DNA of 64,000 nt from Atriophallophorus winterbourni (GCA_013407085.1 JACCGJ010016451.1:62001-126000), one strand, 5' to 3'. Positions 33,347 through 48,300 are shown, counted from the first letter of the stretch. Notes: a model not told the origin generated them from the sequence alone. Program-made: numbers and translations.

Positions 33347-36300
33347 GTATGTCGTTGATAAGTTTCGTTTTAAAAAAACATGGACCACGTCATATTAAAC
33401 GTTTCATTATCAGTTGCTTTCGCTACCAAGTTGGACGAGCAGTAACGTTCATATAAATTATCTCATCTGGCAACTCCGCTTCAAGCCCCAGTCGTTCGCT
33501 GGTCCAGGTCTAATCTTATCTCAAATTATGTAGCGAACATTTCTTAACTATTATCAGCTTGGTAAATTTTTGATTTATTCAAGCGAAGCATTGCTGAACC
33601 GAAATAAAAATCGAGTGACTTCCATTGTCAATTTGCTTTGAAAAACGTTTTGCTAACGATGCCATCTAGTTTGGTGACGAATCATCAGCAATCACCGATA
33701 CCGGCTTAAAGAACAAATAATAAATACTATGTTGAACAATTATTTAATTACCCGTCATTTGAATATCATCACATTGTAGTTTATAGCATTTGCTGTCACT
33801 TCTGTTTTGATTGCGTTTGCGGATGATGACCTCTCGTTCAACATGGTTTCAAAGTATTTGACTCCTGTCTAGCGGTGTAAAAGCACCACCCTTTTTAGAA
33901 TTTGAACTAAATGTATATGAGATACGATAAGCTTTATAAAGCGAAATTCCAAAATAACGAACCATGATTAGGTAATTGCATTTTAAATAATTAGTGGTAG
34001 AATAAATTTAATAAAAAATGATTTTTTGGGCATGAAGTTTGTGAATTACTGTGCGCAATCGAGTCATTATTCAAATTCGATTTTAAATAATCAATTTGTT
34101 TTAACATCCAAGGTTTGTTGTATCGAATCTTTTACATAATACAAACATTCTCGTGAAAGGCATTAGATTGCTGCGAAAATAATGGCGCAATGGTGACATA
34201 GATGGATTTTGCTAAAGTGTCCTTTTCTCAAATCTTGATTCCACAAAGCATTTTATGAGGTTTAATGAGTTTGATAGACATTTGAAATTCTGGTTAAACT
34301 AATCTCGGTGGCGATTTTTATCCGGACTATAAATGCTGTTCTATAATCTAGGTATGCTGCCGACCTTTTGTCAAGATGTCACAAAATGGCATTATGCTAA
34401 GAAAACATCATTATCACCATCATCATTGTGCCTTTCAGATAGCCAGTAACAAGGTGCTAAACCTGCTGTTTACCGATGGGCTAAGTTGTAAAATGAATAT
34501 GTGATCAATCTACTACACTTATTTAATCCAGCTATGCATCTATTCCAAGATGTGTCAGCTCCTCTTTAGAGCTCATTAATTTCGTTTTTCTGTTGTCATT
34601 CATTCTGTGTTCATAACATTAGTCTTTTTTAAAATCACCGGTCACATATGATTAAAATTATTATTAGGCTGATGAAATCGTGAAAATTGTTCTCTGAATC
34701 CGAAATATTTTCCTTGATCTAAGGATCAATATTACAGCTACTAGAAGGTAGCATTTAGAAGAGTTTCGAAAACAGACCATAAGTGATTCTACGCATGTTG
34801 ATGGAATGGAAGAATTGCATTCATTTCAGTCAAACTAAAACGAACGCTGCTCAATGATACGAATCACTAATATTCTTGAGTACATTTTAGCTGAAGTATT
34901 GTTGCTTATCATGTCACCTTAAATTCAGTGCAAGAAGTTAACTTATACCTTGTAGATGACAAACCAAGTACATGATTCATGATGTGTAATCCATAATGAT
35001 TTAGTTCCCTACATTTCTTTGTCGAAAAAGTCAGAGATTTTTCTTAGCCAATGGATGTTCATATGAATATATTATTTTGTTTGATTTTAAGTATGATTCA
35101 TTCACTCCCCTCTCGTTCAGCTCATTGTCTTTTCTTCATGTGTATAATCCAATTTTCTCCCCTTTAGGGAAAATCCCTTCGGCGTTCAGTACTGAATCAG
35201 TTGCTAAAAACAAAACATTATTCCGAGGAAGATTGTGTACTCGACATGCTTAATAGATACCTCATGCTGCTGCAATTCGATCGAGAAATAATCGCGTGTT
35301 GGTTCGGGGTGAGCATTTAATAAGCTTCTTGGAATGCCTGCTGATTTTTGACTAATAAACGTGCAACATGGTTTTCAAAGACTTACTGAAAATATATAAA
35401 GTTTCAGTGTGCTTTCCAACCCAACTACACGTGTTATACGTATTATAATCAATCTATCAACACAAAATTTCGAATTTGAAGCATCCTTGATTAACTGTAA
35501 ATTCCGAGTAAACACTAGATTCAGGTTTTATTATCTTGGAAAACGGTTCGCATTTTACAAAATGCGGAAAATTAACATTTACTGAAGGACAGTGACTGCT
35601 AATTAAATTTGAACATAATTTAGCTTTTCGGTATCCCACTTCAAAGTTTACGTTGCGCTTGTTTAAGAAAGGAAAAATGATATCGATCGATATAGAGCTA
35701 CAAACATGAAATCTGTCACACTGTGGGGGGTGAAGCAGGTGACTCAAGGTCAAAGCACGCTGCGGACCTAACGTCTATTACTTTGTTCGCCAACACCACG
35801 ACTCCGCTTTAATCCCGTCCCGCTTATTCCTACACACCGCTTCAACGGTAGGCACGTTGACCCGAAAATTCATCTACTCAAGAAAACGCTAACACGTTTC
35901 ACTGACCTTGACGAATATTATATGACTCAGTAGCGGCGGATTTTGTCCAGCTGCTTTTTGAAGACGTTGTGAGTTGAGCCAATTCTCATGTGATTCCCTA
36001 GAAATCCTAATTTTTGTGGGTTCGCAAAGACTGTCGTCGGTATTCTTGGTGCTTCCTGCTTCTTTGATCTATACATCATCTGAGAGCTAATAGCTGACAC
36101 TCTTCATTACCGTACTTCACGCCACTACATCATGATTTCATTTGGTTCGTTCAAGGTGGATTTGCATGATTATAGTCAATCGTGATCATGGTAATGTTGT
36201 TGTTGGCCTCCTTCGGTCGATGTCGACCATGGATGTACATCACAATCGCATGAAGTTTCATGTTCTACAGCTTTTTGAATGACTGAACAGTCTGATGCGG

Positions 36301-39300
36301 GAGGAACAATCTCACCCGCAGCGCTTGCAATGATGGGCAGAACTCGGTTGTAAAACGTCAGTTGCAAGCCGTCGGCGTGATCTGCGTTGAGTAGCCAAGA
36401 GCTGTATATGCTCCTCCTCAGATTGCAGACGACGCTTTACACAATGTCTTCAATGTGAGCGGTCAAGAGCAAGTTCTTTCCAACTCGCATGGCCAATGCC
36501 AAGAGCTTTCATATCTCTTTTGCAAACGACTTTGTACCGCAAGTGCGGTCTTCCCAATGGTCGACTTCCTAAAGCATTAAGCTTCCGTTCTTGTCTTGCG
36601 TGGATGATACAAGTTTCACTGCCATACAGTAAAGCATTTAGTACGCATGCGCTGCATACCAGCATCTTGATCTTTACAGTCAACTTGCATTTACCCCAAA
36701 CACGCGAGTTCAATCGGGACAAAATTACAGCTGCTTTGCCAATCCGCTTATCAATCTCCGTGTCTAGCGAGAGGTTATCCGCAATGGTTGAACCAAGATA
36801 TGTGAAATGATGTACTGTTTCAAGCTGACAGTTTCCAACAGTGATGATTGGTGGCGATACAGTCCCTTGACCAAGGACTTTGGTCTTGCTCATGCTGATT
36901 GTTAGCCCAAAGTCTTTGCATGCCGACAAAAAACAGTCCATTGGCGACTGCAGGTTCTCTTGGGAATGAATAATAAAGGCTGCCTCGTCGGCAAACAACA
37001 GGTCACGGATTAGCACATCCCGTACTGTGGTTTGTGCTCTCAACCGGTTCAGGTTGAAAAGCTTGCTATCACTTCGCGTGCGTATGAAAATGCCTTCTGT
37101 CCTCGTCCTAAAAGCGTGCTTCATGATCATGATGAAAGCTATAATGGATAAGGACAAAGCAAATGTTCAGAAACTTCTCAAGTTGGCTAAACAAAGTTTG
37201 TTGGAAAAGATGAATAGTTTGATTTTCTCTCATCAGGATAAACGGACCACATTAAAATTATGGATGCATTCTCAAACGCTTATACGGTATCTTACCCAAT
37301 GTTATGCAGATATGACAGCCGAAAGCACCGCGAGCAATATATTTCAGATGACGTTATATATTAGTAACTTGAGTTACTGCATATTTCCATATTTCTCAAT
37401 GACGTATAAACAAGTAGTGAAGTTTTAGTTAGAATGTCAACGTCTGGGCAAGCGGCTCATGTGGTAAAAAGATATACGCATTCAAACAGTGTGAAAGTAA
37501 AGAAAACTGATCCCACAGATTAAAAAATAGCTTACCTCTGAATGTCCTAAAATGGTGTAAAGTAACACTTTTCAAAGTGCAGACATTCTCTGCCAGTTTA
37601 AAGTTGTGAAAAACGAAGGTTGCTATGGACAGCTAAAGTCAGGTCACGCATGCTCGAGTTAGATTTCGACGCCGTGGAAGAGGTTGCGAAACATGAATGT
37701 ATATGCCTGCATGTAAATCCATAATATTGGATCATACTTTAACATCGATAAACTTTTAACACAGGATATGGTTTACTGTGGGCCGCACAACGTTATTCTG
37801 TAACTGGCCAGTCAGCATGTTTTTATCGTGTTTTCTATTAACCAGTATCCTTGTGAGTAAAACTAGCATTTTGAGGCAACTCTGGCATGCTCCATCAAGG
37901 CCTGGGACTCAATGTGCTAACCTGCCGATAGCTTTGATCTCTACCTTTGATTCTATACTCCAAAATGAGTGATCCGAAAACACCTTTCCATGGGTCTTAA
38001 CCTAATTAAATTTCAATTAATTGTTACATGTTTGTGAAGTTGTTCTCATTCGATTGAATTCGCTTTTGTGTGAGTATAACTCAAGTAACGATACCTTTAC
38101 TAGTTAGATCTATATCGGCTGAAGTAGACCAATAACAGCAATGATGCACGCTCATAATTTAGCGATCATCAGAACTTGAAAATATCCGATTGTCTCATTC
38201 CAGCCGCAAACACGTCTGGAATTTGAGCTCATTGTGTACCCATTTTAGGTCATTACGTCGTCATCGTAGGACCCGACACCAAACTGACTTCAGTATCTAG
38301 ATAAAGACAAGTGATACGAACCGTTCAGGGTTAAGCGTTAGGAAAACAGTAATACGGGAGAGCTGTGATGTAAGCTAGGGTAGGAACGTGTCTGGCAGGT
38401 TAAGTAGTGGAGGACGGAGAGAAAATAAATTGTTTTACTGAAATAACCACGCTAGGTCCTGATTTAACTAGAAAATTCAGATAATTAGACTGAAACTTAT
38501 AGTACATTAGTATATTGAATAGCAGTAAGACCAACCTCATCAACAGTGACATACATTCTTCACACTGCTTCAAGATATACTGATCCTGATCGTACTGTCC
38601 CTACGTGATGAATACAAACACCTCCAAACCGGTCGTGGGTTGTGATGGAAATGCATGCAAATAAGCATTTTATATTAAATGTCATTTGTTCCATTCATCT
38701 GCATGCATTTCGTTAACATACCTATAGTAAGACGTTTATTTATTTATTTTACTTCTGTAATATCATACTTATGCTACATTTACCAAAACGCTGCTCTAGC
38801 CGATTCATTGCAAACTTTCTTTTCATGAATGTGATTTCTCGATCTGTCTCGAATATATTCAAATACTTTGGTGATTACCTGCTGTTTGAAAACAGACTTC
38901 AAGGCTGACAATTGAGTGGAAATGTTTGAGGCCAATTGTGTATTTATACTGCAAAGAAATTTGAGTGCAATCGATTAGAGCAGGTTTTTGGGTAACGGTT
39001 GACTTGTGACACAGAAGCTTCGTCAGACCGAGGGTGATAGTCAAACCAGGAAACGACAACATAATATAGCATTAATAGCATTCCAACCACTACATGTGTC
39101 TTGACCGATTGCACTCAAATCTATTTGAATTAAGACTTCAAGGCTGTTTGGCTTCAGTGAAACAACCGGTCTTACGTCAATTGGTAAGCTTGTACAAATC
39201 TAGATCAATTACGATTCAATATGCAAAAAGTCGAAATCACATGAACCAGCATTTTATTAAAATTTGACCAAATTATTTCATTTGCATGTGTAAATATTTC

Positions 39301-42300
39301 GTTAGGAGAACGAAAAAACATTTCTCATGAATAAATAACTTCGTTTGCATGCATTTCCGTCACAAACCGTTTCGTGATATTTGCACTCATCAGGTACGGC
39401 CGATACGCTTAGGATTTGCATGCCTTGAAACAGTGGAGGAATGGGAAAAACAAGTTGCGCTCGTAAGCAAGTGTTGGATAAGGTTGACATTGCCAACCTT
39501 TTCAATCGCGTGCCAAATCACATGTAGATGAAGTTAAACCAATGGTCGTGAACAAAGATCCTCATTTGCATTCATTTCCATCACCCACACACACACACCA
39601 CGTGTGATTGAATAGGTTGGTCGTGCCAACTGTAGCTAATAGTAAATTACAAGATCACCTGGTTTACCGTTTCTCCATTATTTCAAGCGCATGCGGATCC
39701 TGGTCTTACTGCCCCTACCTGATGATTGCAAACAGCATGAAACCGGCCGTGAGGTGTGTGTGTGTGTGATGGAAATATATGCAAATAAGCATTTTTGCTC
39801 ATTATATGCGTTTAAACCCTATCTGCATGTTGTTAGTACCAACCTATTTCAACAGTGGCTTACAAACTTGAATTATCCCATATTTTTTGAAATATATTGC
39901 TTCGAAAGTCATAAGGAAAATACAATTTGAATCCTTAAATATCAGTCTCCGGGATGCACACACTCATGAGTTTGATTCAATGGATCCTGGCTCATATTAC
40001 AATTCGTTTCTAAATTATCTCAATTCGAAGATTTACGAAAACTCGATTTTTGTACCACACAAATGCAGCTACAACAACCAGTTTGTTATTCGGAGTAGAA
40101 CGAATAAATGGTTAGCTGTTAAGCGAGAGTCTTGGGTAACTCATAAGAAGTTTGGTACGGAAGAAACTTGGAAACGATTCTGTAAGATACGGAATCAAGT
40201 CACTACTCTTGTAAGAGAAGATCGCATGCAATTCCAATGAAACTTGCTTAAGAGAATGGAAAAGAATCCTAAGCTTCTCTACAAGATAGTAAATGAACGA
40301 TCAAAGATCAAACCAGGTGTATTCTCTGTACTAACACCTCATGGATTGACCCACACTGCCCAAGATACCGCCGACGCTTTAGCAACGTTTTACTCATTTG
40401 TCTTCAATCCCAAGCGTTGTATACCATATCAAGTTTCATCAAGTTCGCCACATTTCGAATTATTAAGTGAAATGACTATCAACGAATACATGGTTGGGCG
40501 GGAACTTTGTCGACTAAACGAAAAGAAGTCCCCTGGCGCAGACAAAATTACCCCCGCCGTACTTCGCAGGTGTCGCGTTGCTTTGACTGCTCCTCTCACT
40601 CGCATATTCAATCTCAGCTTAAATGAAGGAAAAATACCACCGCAATGGAAAGCAGGGATGATAACTCCTATTTATAAAGGCGGTAGCCGTTCAGACACAG
40701 CAAACTATAGACCGGTAACGTTACTTCCGGTGATCTCCAAATTAATGGAACGCATTGTGACTGCGCGCATAAGAGAACATTTTGAAAACCAAAATATTTT
40801 GACCGCAGCACAACACGGTTTTCGAAGAGGTCGTTGCTGTTTATCTAACCTTCTTACAACGTTCGAGGATTGGACCAAGGCACTAGACGAAGGTGAGGCT
40901 GTACATGCTTGCTACATCGATATTTCCAAAGCTTTCGATAGAGTCAACCATGACATCTTAATTAAAAAGCTCGAATCCTATGGAATAACGGGAATATTGC
41001 TGAATTGGATAAGGGACTATCTTACTGATAGACACGTCCAAGTTCGCGTTGGCAGCACCTTATCTAGAAAAATAGACGTCACGAGTGGAGTTCCGCAAGG
41101 CTCGGTGCTTGGACCTCTTCTATTCTTGGTGTATATGAACGATATAGTAGAGGATATTGGATGCAACTTGATACTATTTGCCGATGATATTAAAATTTGG
41201 AAACGTGTCAGGTCTGTTAATGACTGTATGGCATTACAACGGGATCTAAGCATCTTATTTCGTTGGTCCCAGTTAAATGAGTTACCATTTAACCCTGCAA
41301 AATGTAAAATGCTGCAGCTTGGGAAATCTCTGCACCACACGTATCAGCTTGGCACGCAAGATCTCGTCTGGACCACAGCAGAAAAAGATCTTGGTATCTG
41401 GGTTTCGTTTAACCTTAAGCCTGGACAGCATTGCCGGATGGTGTACAATAAAGCTTGCCGTATCTTGAGTCTTCTCAAAAGAATATTCCGGATTTTTACG
41501 CCCGAAACCCTACCCCGGGTAATTAACACGTATATACGTCCTGTTATGGAATATTCCATCCAAGCCTGGGCACCATGGCTGAGGAAGGATATCGAACTAC
41601 TCGACAGGATTTATCATCGTGCTACAAAGTTGGTCTCCCGGTACAGAAATTTGCCTTTCACAGAGCGAATGTTAAAACTGAACCTACAAGATTTTACCCA
41701 ACGGCGGATACGTAGTGACCTTATGTTGACCTTCAAAATCCTGCATTCTGTAAACCATCCCCTTAAACACTTGCTAAAGCCCAATGACCTTACTAGAACA
41801 CGAACACATTCAAAGGCTTTAAGCATTCCGCATTCTCGATTGGATATACGTCGTAATTTTTTCTCAGTAAGAATTTGTTTCACTTGGAACTATTTGCCTG
41901 AAGAAATCACACGATCAGAATCTGTTGAGGTTTTCGCTTCCAAACTCGATGAGTTTATGACGAACCATGCGGTATGCGAATGTCCCTATTGATTTTTGAG
42001 ATATTTTATATTTTTTATATATTTTTATATGTTCCATATACCTTGTCATCCTATGGTTATTGTTAGGCTTAATGCTTTTTCTACCATACAATTTTCTGAG
42101 TTCTGAGTTCTGAGTTCGAAAATCGTTCGAAATTTAAACAGTACTCGATAGATTTCAACCGTTTTCAACGAAAAAGTAAAGGTGGCCGTATTCAGACAAG
42201 TTTCTCAGTGACAATCGATTACCTGTAAAGCATTAAGTGCTTCCATACACACTCAGGTTGGGGCCAATTATAGATAGGTCAGATGATATTACGCAAGTCC

Positions 42301-45300
42301 ATCCATGATCGAGTCTTATCAAAGAGGGCAGCGATAATAATATGATAGTCAAATATCCAACGGACTGTCTAATTTCCATAGAGTTTATCAATTATTTTAA
42401 TTATTTTAACTATTATTACTATTATTGATGATAATATTCTCACCGATATTTGTTGCAAATCTATTTAAATTTTTATCTTTATCTTCTGCTCAAAAAATTA
42501 GATTATATTTTCGTCTAGAATGTCGCTATTTCAAAGATTATCTACCCTATTCGCCTCACACAATTTCTGTCAAAATAGTGTTCAAAACTCAGAACTCAAA
42601 AAGTTTTATGGTAAAAAAGCAATAAGCTTACCAATAACCATAGGATGACAGGTATACGGAGTAAAATGAAGAAAACTTTATCTCGTTGACATTTTTAAGT
42701 GAGATTTTGTTGTCGTCTCCGTGATTTTGTCCTATGTTATTAATAATTAACATAGAGCATACATTTAAAATATTTTTTCCAATAAAGTCCATGATTTCTT
42801 CTTGTTGTTCAATCTATAAGACCTTTACCCGCTAATTTAATAATTCCTTCAATGCTAAACAAACGATTGTACATCAGTCACTTTTGTGTTTTAACTTCAG
42901 GCAGGTTACGGCATTCCCGCGGAGCTAGTCATCGGTCCACGCTACCAGGTTTCCATTAAAATTGAAAATGCCAAACAAGTACGTTCTCCCTTGTTCTTTC
43001 GGCGCCTGTCCCATAATAATTGGTTTCGCCTGTTCGTTCTGACCAAACTAATCGCATGCGATGTGTGACTTATTCGCTACAGCACAGACTTTTGGCATAC
43101 TTCGCATCCATCAGACATGTGTTTGTGTCAAAATTCCTCTCCCCGCTCGGTGAACGTTTTCAAGTTCGCTTGGCAATCGAACCAACCCCTGACCTCACGG
43201 TGCCATTGGAAATGATCACGTTCACATTCGATACACAAGAATCGGCGGATACCCTGGTGCATTTATTAGATGGATATTGCGGCGAATCCGTTGGGGCTGT
43301 TCTACAAGGATCCGGGGATCTTCCATTGGTCAACACCAATCACGTCCTCCAGGAAGACTTTTTACCCAATGGATGCCCTTATAGGTGGGATAATTTGTTT
43401 AGCCGTGCACCCAAAAATACACAAGTTTGATCAACTATTCACCGGATGTGTGTTAAAATTTCAGGTTACGTGAAGATGCTCCTGCTGAATTACAAAGTGA
43501 GTAAATGATATTTGTTTATATTAGATATTAGATATTAGATCATGTTAAGCCCCATCAGCAAGTTCGCTAATGTGACATTGAGGTTTTAATCGTAATCCAA
43601 CTGTTACAAAGTGATTGTCAGTTTCCGAATAACAAAAAGCAAAAGCGGATGTCTAGGATAGCTGACAAGTGGATTGAATGCCGGTATATACAGTAAGGTT
43701 TGAGGCATGTATGCGATTACATTAGGTCATTTTAGACCTGATCGCGTTCCCTGTTCAGACGTCTAGCTGACTTCAGGACACTCTATTCAGCATTAATCAC
43801 ATCACCCTCGCGTTTCATACATTTATCGATTGATTCCCGATTCATCCCTGAGGTCAACGTGTCAAAACACTAAACGCCTTCACCCACGAATCCCGCAACA
43901 CAAGAGAAAGCCTGTTGATATCGCGCAATTAGCAAAGAACAAAACAATTTGGATGTAACTGAACTGTTTTGACTATTTTAACGGTATTGATGTATTGGGT
44001 TAGGATACCCGATCATGCGCCTATTTTCCTTGTTGCGAAATGATTATTGAGAAATGAATATTGAAATCTGGATCGATCAGCCTAAAGACAAAACTTCATA
44101 CGGCAGCTTCGGGTTTGGTATTAACGAACAATACTGTCGATCACCAGACAAACGTTATTATCCCAACACAAAACCTCTTCCACCACGTTTTAATCCGGTT
44201 TGGCATGACATTGTCGCGGAAGGCGATGTTCACGATGAAAATTTCAAGTTGAGGATATAAACACACCCATCAGATCATCCATATTATACCGACAGAACTA
44301 ACCGCTGTTAAACAAACAATTCGGCGCAACATTTGTAGTGGAAACTGAGGAAACCATATTCGTACACGAACGCTTCTTCAAAGGGACTCCATTTATTGGC
44401 TAATCAAGGTTGTCTACAATTGCTCGAGGGAACTTTGAATTCGCTTCAAAGTCCTGGTGTGGGAAATCACATACGTTTTCGATGGTAATAAGTGCTTACA
44501 AGCGTTACATAGAACATGATCTCATTGTTCCTAACTAATACGAAAACACATTACGAAACATGTCATGGTGTGTGAGCAGTGGTGTGCAATTAGAAGTTTA
44601 ACACGTATATACTTTCACAACATGTACATTTGCATCGTGTGATCGGGCGATCTAAATGGATGTGTTTTGAGAATATTGCCAAATAGAGGACTTTTAATTT
44701 TAATTTTAAATCTTTATTGGTATGGTCCGGATAGCCAGATCTAGTAGTAAATAGTCTACACGGAATTCGTCTTTTTGCAAATAGATTACAAACCCGTTTC
44801 ATGGAACCTGTATTGTTTACACGCATAGGTAAATAATGCGGAAGTATCTGATTCAAATATAGTCTGAATATTTTGAATGCATGCAATATTTACTTGTCAC
44901 AAACACACCACAACTGCTTTTGCTACTGTCCAAACTCATCAGCAAGAAGCATCACGACCAGAATCAGTGTGTTAAATTGTAAACGTTGAACTACCAGTGA
45001 ATGGGATTAGCACAGCCAACCACTACAAAACTGCGAATTTAATCTGAACGAGATGCACATCGTGGAACAAAGAGTAAGCACATGCTCACCTGAAAAGCTG
45101 CCATTATATAAGAAGTTGAAGTTAGACTTCGATATTGAAAAAAAACAATTTCGCCGCCGTGGTCTTTTAAGTTTTATTGGAACTATCTGCTTCCCTACTA
45201 GTTAAACATTTAAATTTGGGGCGTAAAATTAGGGTTTTACCAACGTTTCTAGTTTGCAGGTGGTAGTCGTAGAGATTTTTCAAGTAAACTAAATATAGTG

Positions 45301-48300
45301 GCTTCGCACCAAATTCCACATGCTTGGATGTAAGCTGTGAGGGGAGAGCTTCACGGAAAACAACAATTACGCCTTTCACAGGGTTAACCGAATGCGTTTG
45401 AAACCACACTTTTCAACCACGCTAAATTAGGTCACATGGCTCACGCATCTTGTTATCCTTCACGAGCTCACGAAAAATCAATTATCACGTGTGATAGCGT
45501 GTGCAGTGGAAAGCGGTTAGCTCAAACGCGTGAATATCATTGATAGAATGAGCGAAAGTACCACGGATTGCATGGATCGGTTTAATATGAGAACTAAATA
45601 CACTCAAATCTCAGTACTATGCCACCCGTTGGGACCGAGCAAGAGTGGCATAGTAGCGAGAGTGGCATAGTATAGAGGGTTTGTAAAAACGGCTTTATTT
45701 TCTCAAGTCCATCATTTATTTGCTCAATCGATCAGTCCAAAGCTCTCAGTAATCGTCGGCTGACGCAACTTCTTTCGTCGGATCTCGTTCATCTCGTTGT
45801 CTAGCCAATCACACGCTTGCATCAGTCTCGTCCAGGTTGAAGACATCATCTGCAGAGAACTGCCTGAGTAAGGGCTGGAGAACCTGCTGCTGCCAATCAA
45901 TAAGGGATTGGGAATTCAACGCTTCAGCTTCGCCATGCACTGTCTTGAACATGACGCCATTGCGCTTCTTGAAGCTGTCTAACGAACCGTCGCTCACCAT
46001 GAAATCTGGAATGTGCATCAGCTCGGCCAGTTTTATCGCCGTCTCCTTGATCAGATCGCCGCTGACAGGCAGATTCAGTCCTCTTGCTTGCTTCAGCCAC
46101 ATCAGCACTCCCTCCTCAAACTTCGGGTCGTGAGGCTGCGTCAGCTTCATGCGCTCGATGGAACTCCAGCTTTGATTGCAGCTTCAATTGCATCCTTCTT
46201 GCTGAGAATGCCCTTCACGGTGGTTCTCTTAACTTCGACGCCCCATTTCTTGCTAATCTCCCTCGCCAACTTGGACTGATTCGGCTCCTTCTTCGCAGCA
46301 TCGATGATCTCGAACTTCTCCTTCAGCGTAAAGTCGGTTCGCTTGCGTTTCTGAGCTGACATTATGGACTGAATAGTTTGAAAAATAACGATGTCACTGT
46401 TGTGAGTGTCTGTTTGTGCGCGCGCTTTCGTGGGTCTATCTATCGATACTTAAAGCAAGAGTAGGAAAGAGGCTTGTTGTTGTGCGTGAGGTGATTGGCT
46501 TGTTGTAGCTGGCGTCAGGGAGAAACATCGCGTGTTTGACCTTGAAACCGGCTGACTATATGCGTAAAATGCGCAAAAATGCACTTTTAAATAGTCACAG
46601 AATAGTGGCATAGTAACGAGAGTAGGGAGTGGCATAGTAAATTTATTTTGTATTGAATTTTGTCGGGACCGAGCAAAAGTGGCATAGTAGCGAGATTTGA
46701 GTGTAGTTGAAAATCGATAAAATCTTTCGAATCCGTGGATGCGAATGCTGATCATAACTGTTGAAACATGCGACAACACGCGATCGCAAACATTTTGCAA
46801 AAAGCCGATGGAGTATTGATGCACACTTCTGAATTCAGCTTATTCACTCAATTCAATTCCTGTGATAGTGCACCCTATACACTTTGAAGTGTGTGTGCGA
46901 GATATTCAGAAGCCAACCGCCAAAGCATCGATAAATAAGTGTTGTACCTGGCTCAAACATGACGAGGTTCGCATGATTTGAATTGACTAAGATTTAGATT
47001 CAAGATTCAAAATTTATGGTTGAAAAAGCAATTAACTTTACAATTACCACAGCGGATAAGTATAAGTACAAACGTATATATTTGTCTAAATAAAATCAAT
47101 CCAACCCATGACTGGGATAATTAATAGTTCGTGGAAAAATTTGGATTAGCTCTCATGTATTCGTCAAGTATCTATTCGAATATAGATAAAATGTTTTTGT
47201 TTACTAAATCGGCAAGTAGGGAATTTCAAACAAAACAAACACGCACCGAATGTAAATACCTGCGGCAGTTCCATTTGGAGTGTGGTATTTCCAACTTGCA
47301 ACAATGACCACGAATGTTGCTGGAAATTCGAAGGTTGAATAATTTATCCAGGGGGTGGGAAAAAGTAGTAAGGGTTTTGTATGCAAGGATAAGATCGCCT
47401 CACATTCTTCTTTGTTGAAGATCAGATCCAGTCGTCTAAGTCGCTCGACGTATGGCGTATTTTCAAAACCATTGACATGCTTAGAATCTCTTTGATGGAA
47501 GCGGTCCAGAAGTAAAATATCTTTCTGGAGCCATGTTGACCAGGCTTGGGCAACATGGTCTAGAACCGGGTGTATATAATTGCTCATCATGAAAGGAAAA
47601 TAACCAAGCGAAAAACCTCCAAATATCCGCCGTAACATACTTAGTAACCGAGACGCGCGCTTGTAAACGGCTTCGCATTGTAGACCATTTTTAAAACTAC
47701 CCCAAATCCAGAAACCCAGGTTATTTTTCTTCTACTGTGTACCGTATTTTTTGGGCTATAAGGCGCAAATAAAAACACTAATTTTTACGAAAAATCGGCA
47801 GTGAGCCTTATATTCCGGTGCGCCTTATGTATGAATAGTGTATGTTCACACTGTGAATATTTGCCGAAAACCTCCATTGATACAAGGACGCTTTAGACTT
47901 AAAATATTCGATCCCGTGATCTACTTCATTCAAACAATGGTTTCATCCCATAACCAGATTTGTTTTTATGTTCCTTCCATCCATTTTTCTCTCTCACTTA
48001 TTCACTGATTCACTACTGGCTATTATACCGTACACGATCAATAAAACATTCATGCTTGGGTAAAACAACAACAACAGTAACTTCTTCTCTACATGCTCAA
48101 CAAAAGCGATGTATGTTCTGGCTCATGTGCTGATCTAACACACCACGCATTTTGTAATGCGCAATATCGAGTTGTTGCATAGGTATCATGTCAGTCAGAG
48201 TCAACATGAGAGCACTGGCGGCTGCCACACATTACGAATTCCTTTCACAAATCGTTGGCATGTACTCAGTTGACGTAACGATGCAGACCTAGTTTGTGGT

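Noticed and set aside
35457..35753. 98-codon minus-strand ORF just after FAK exon 4
   Set aside because: Starts in an AT-rich intron, no motif, no splice context.
37027..37428. 133-codon plus-strand ORF
   Set aside because: First part is antisense to the LINE fragment and the rest has no family signal.
42979..43114. FAK exon 6 starting at 43088 or 43115
   Set aside because: Both acceptors break the phase with exon 5; 43083 (CTACAG) keeps it and restores the FERM F3 alignment.
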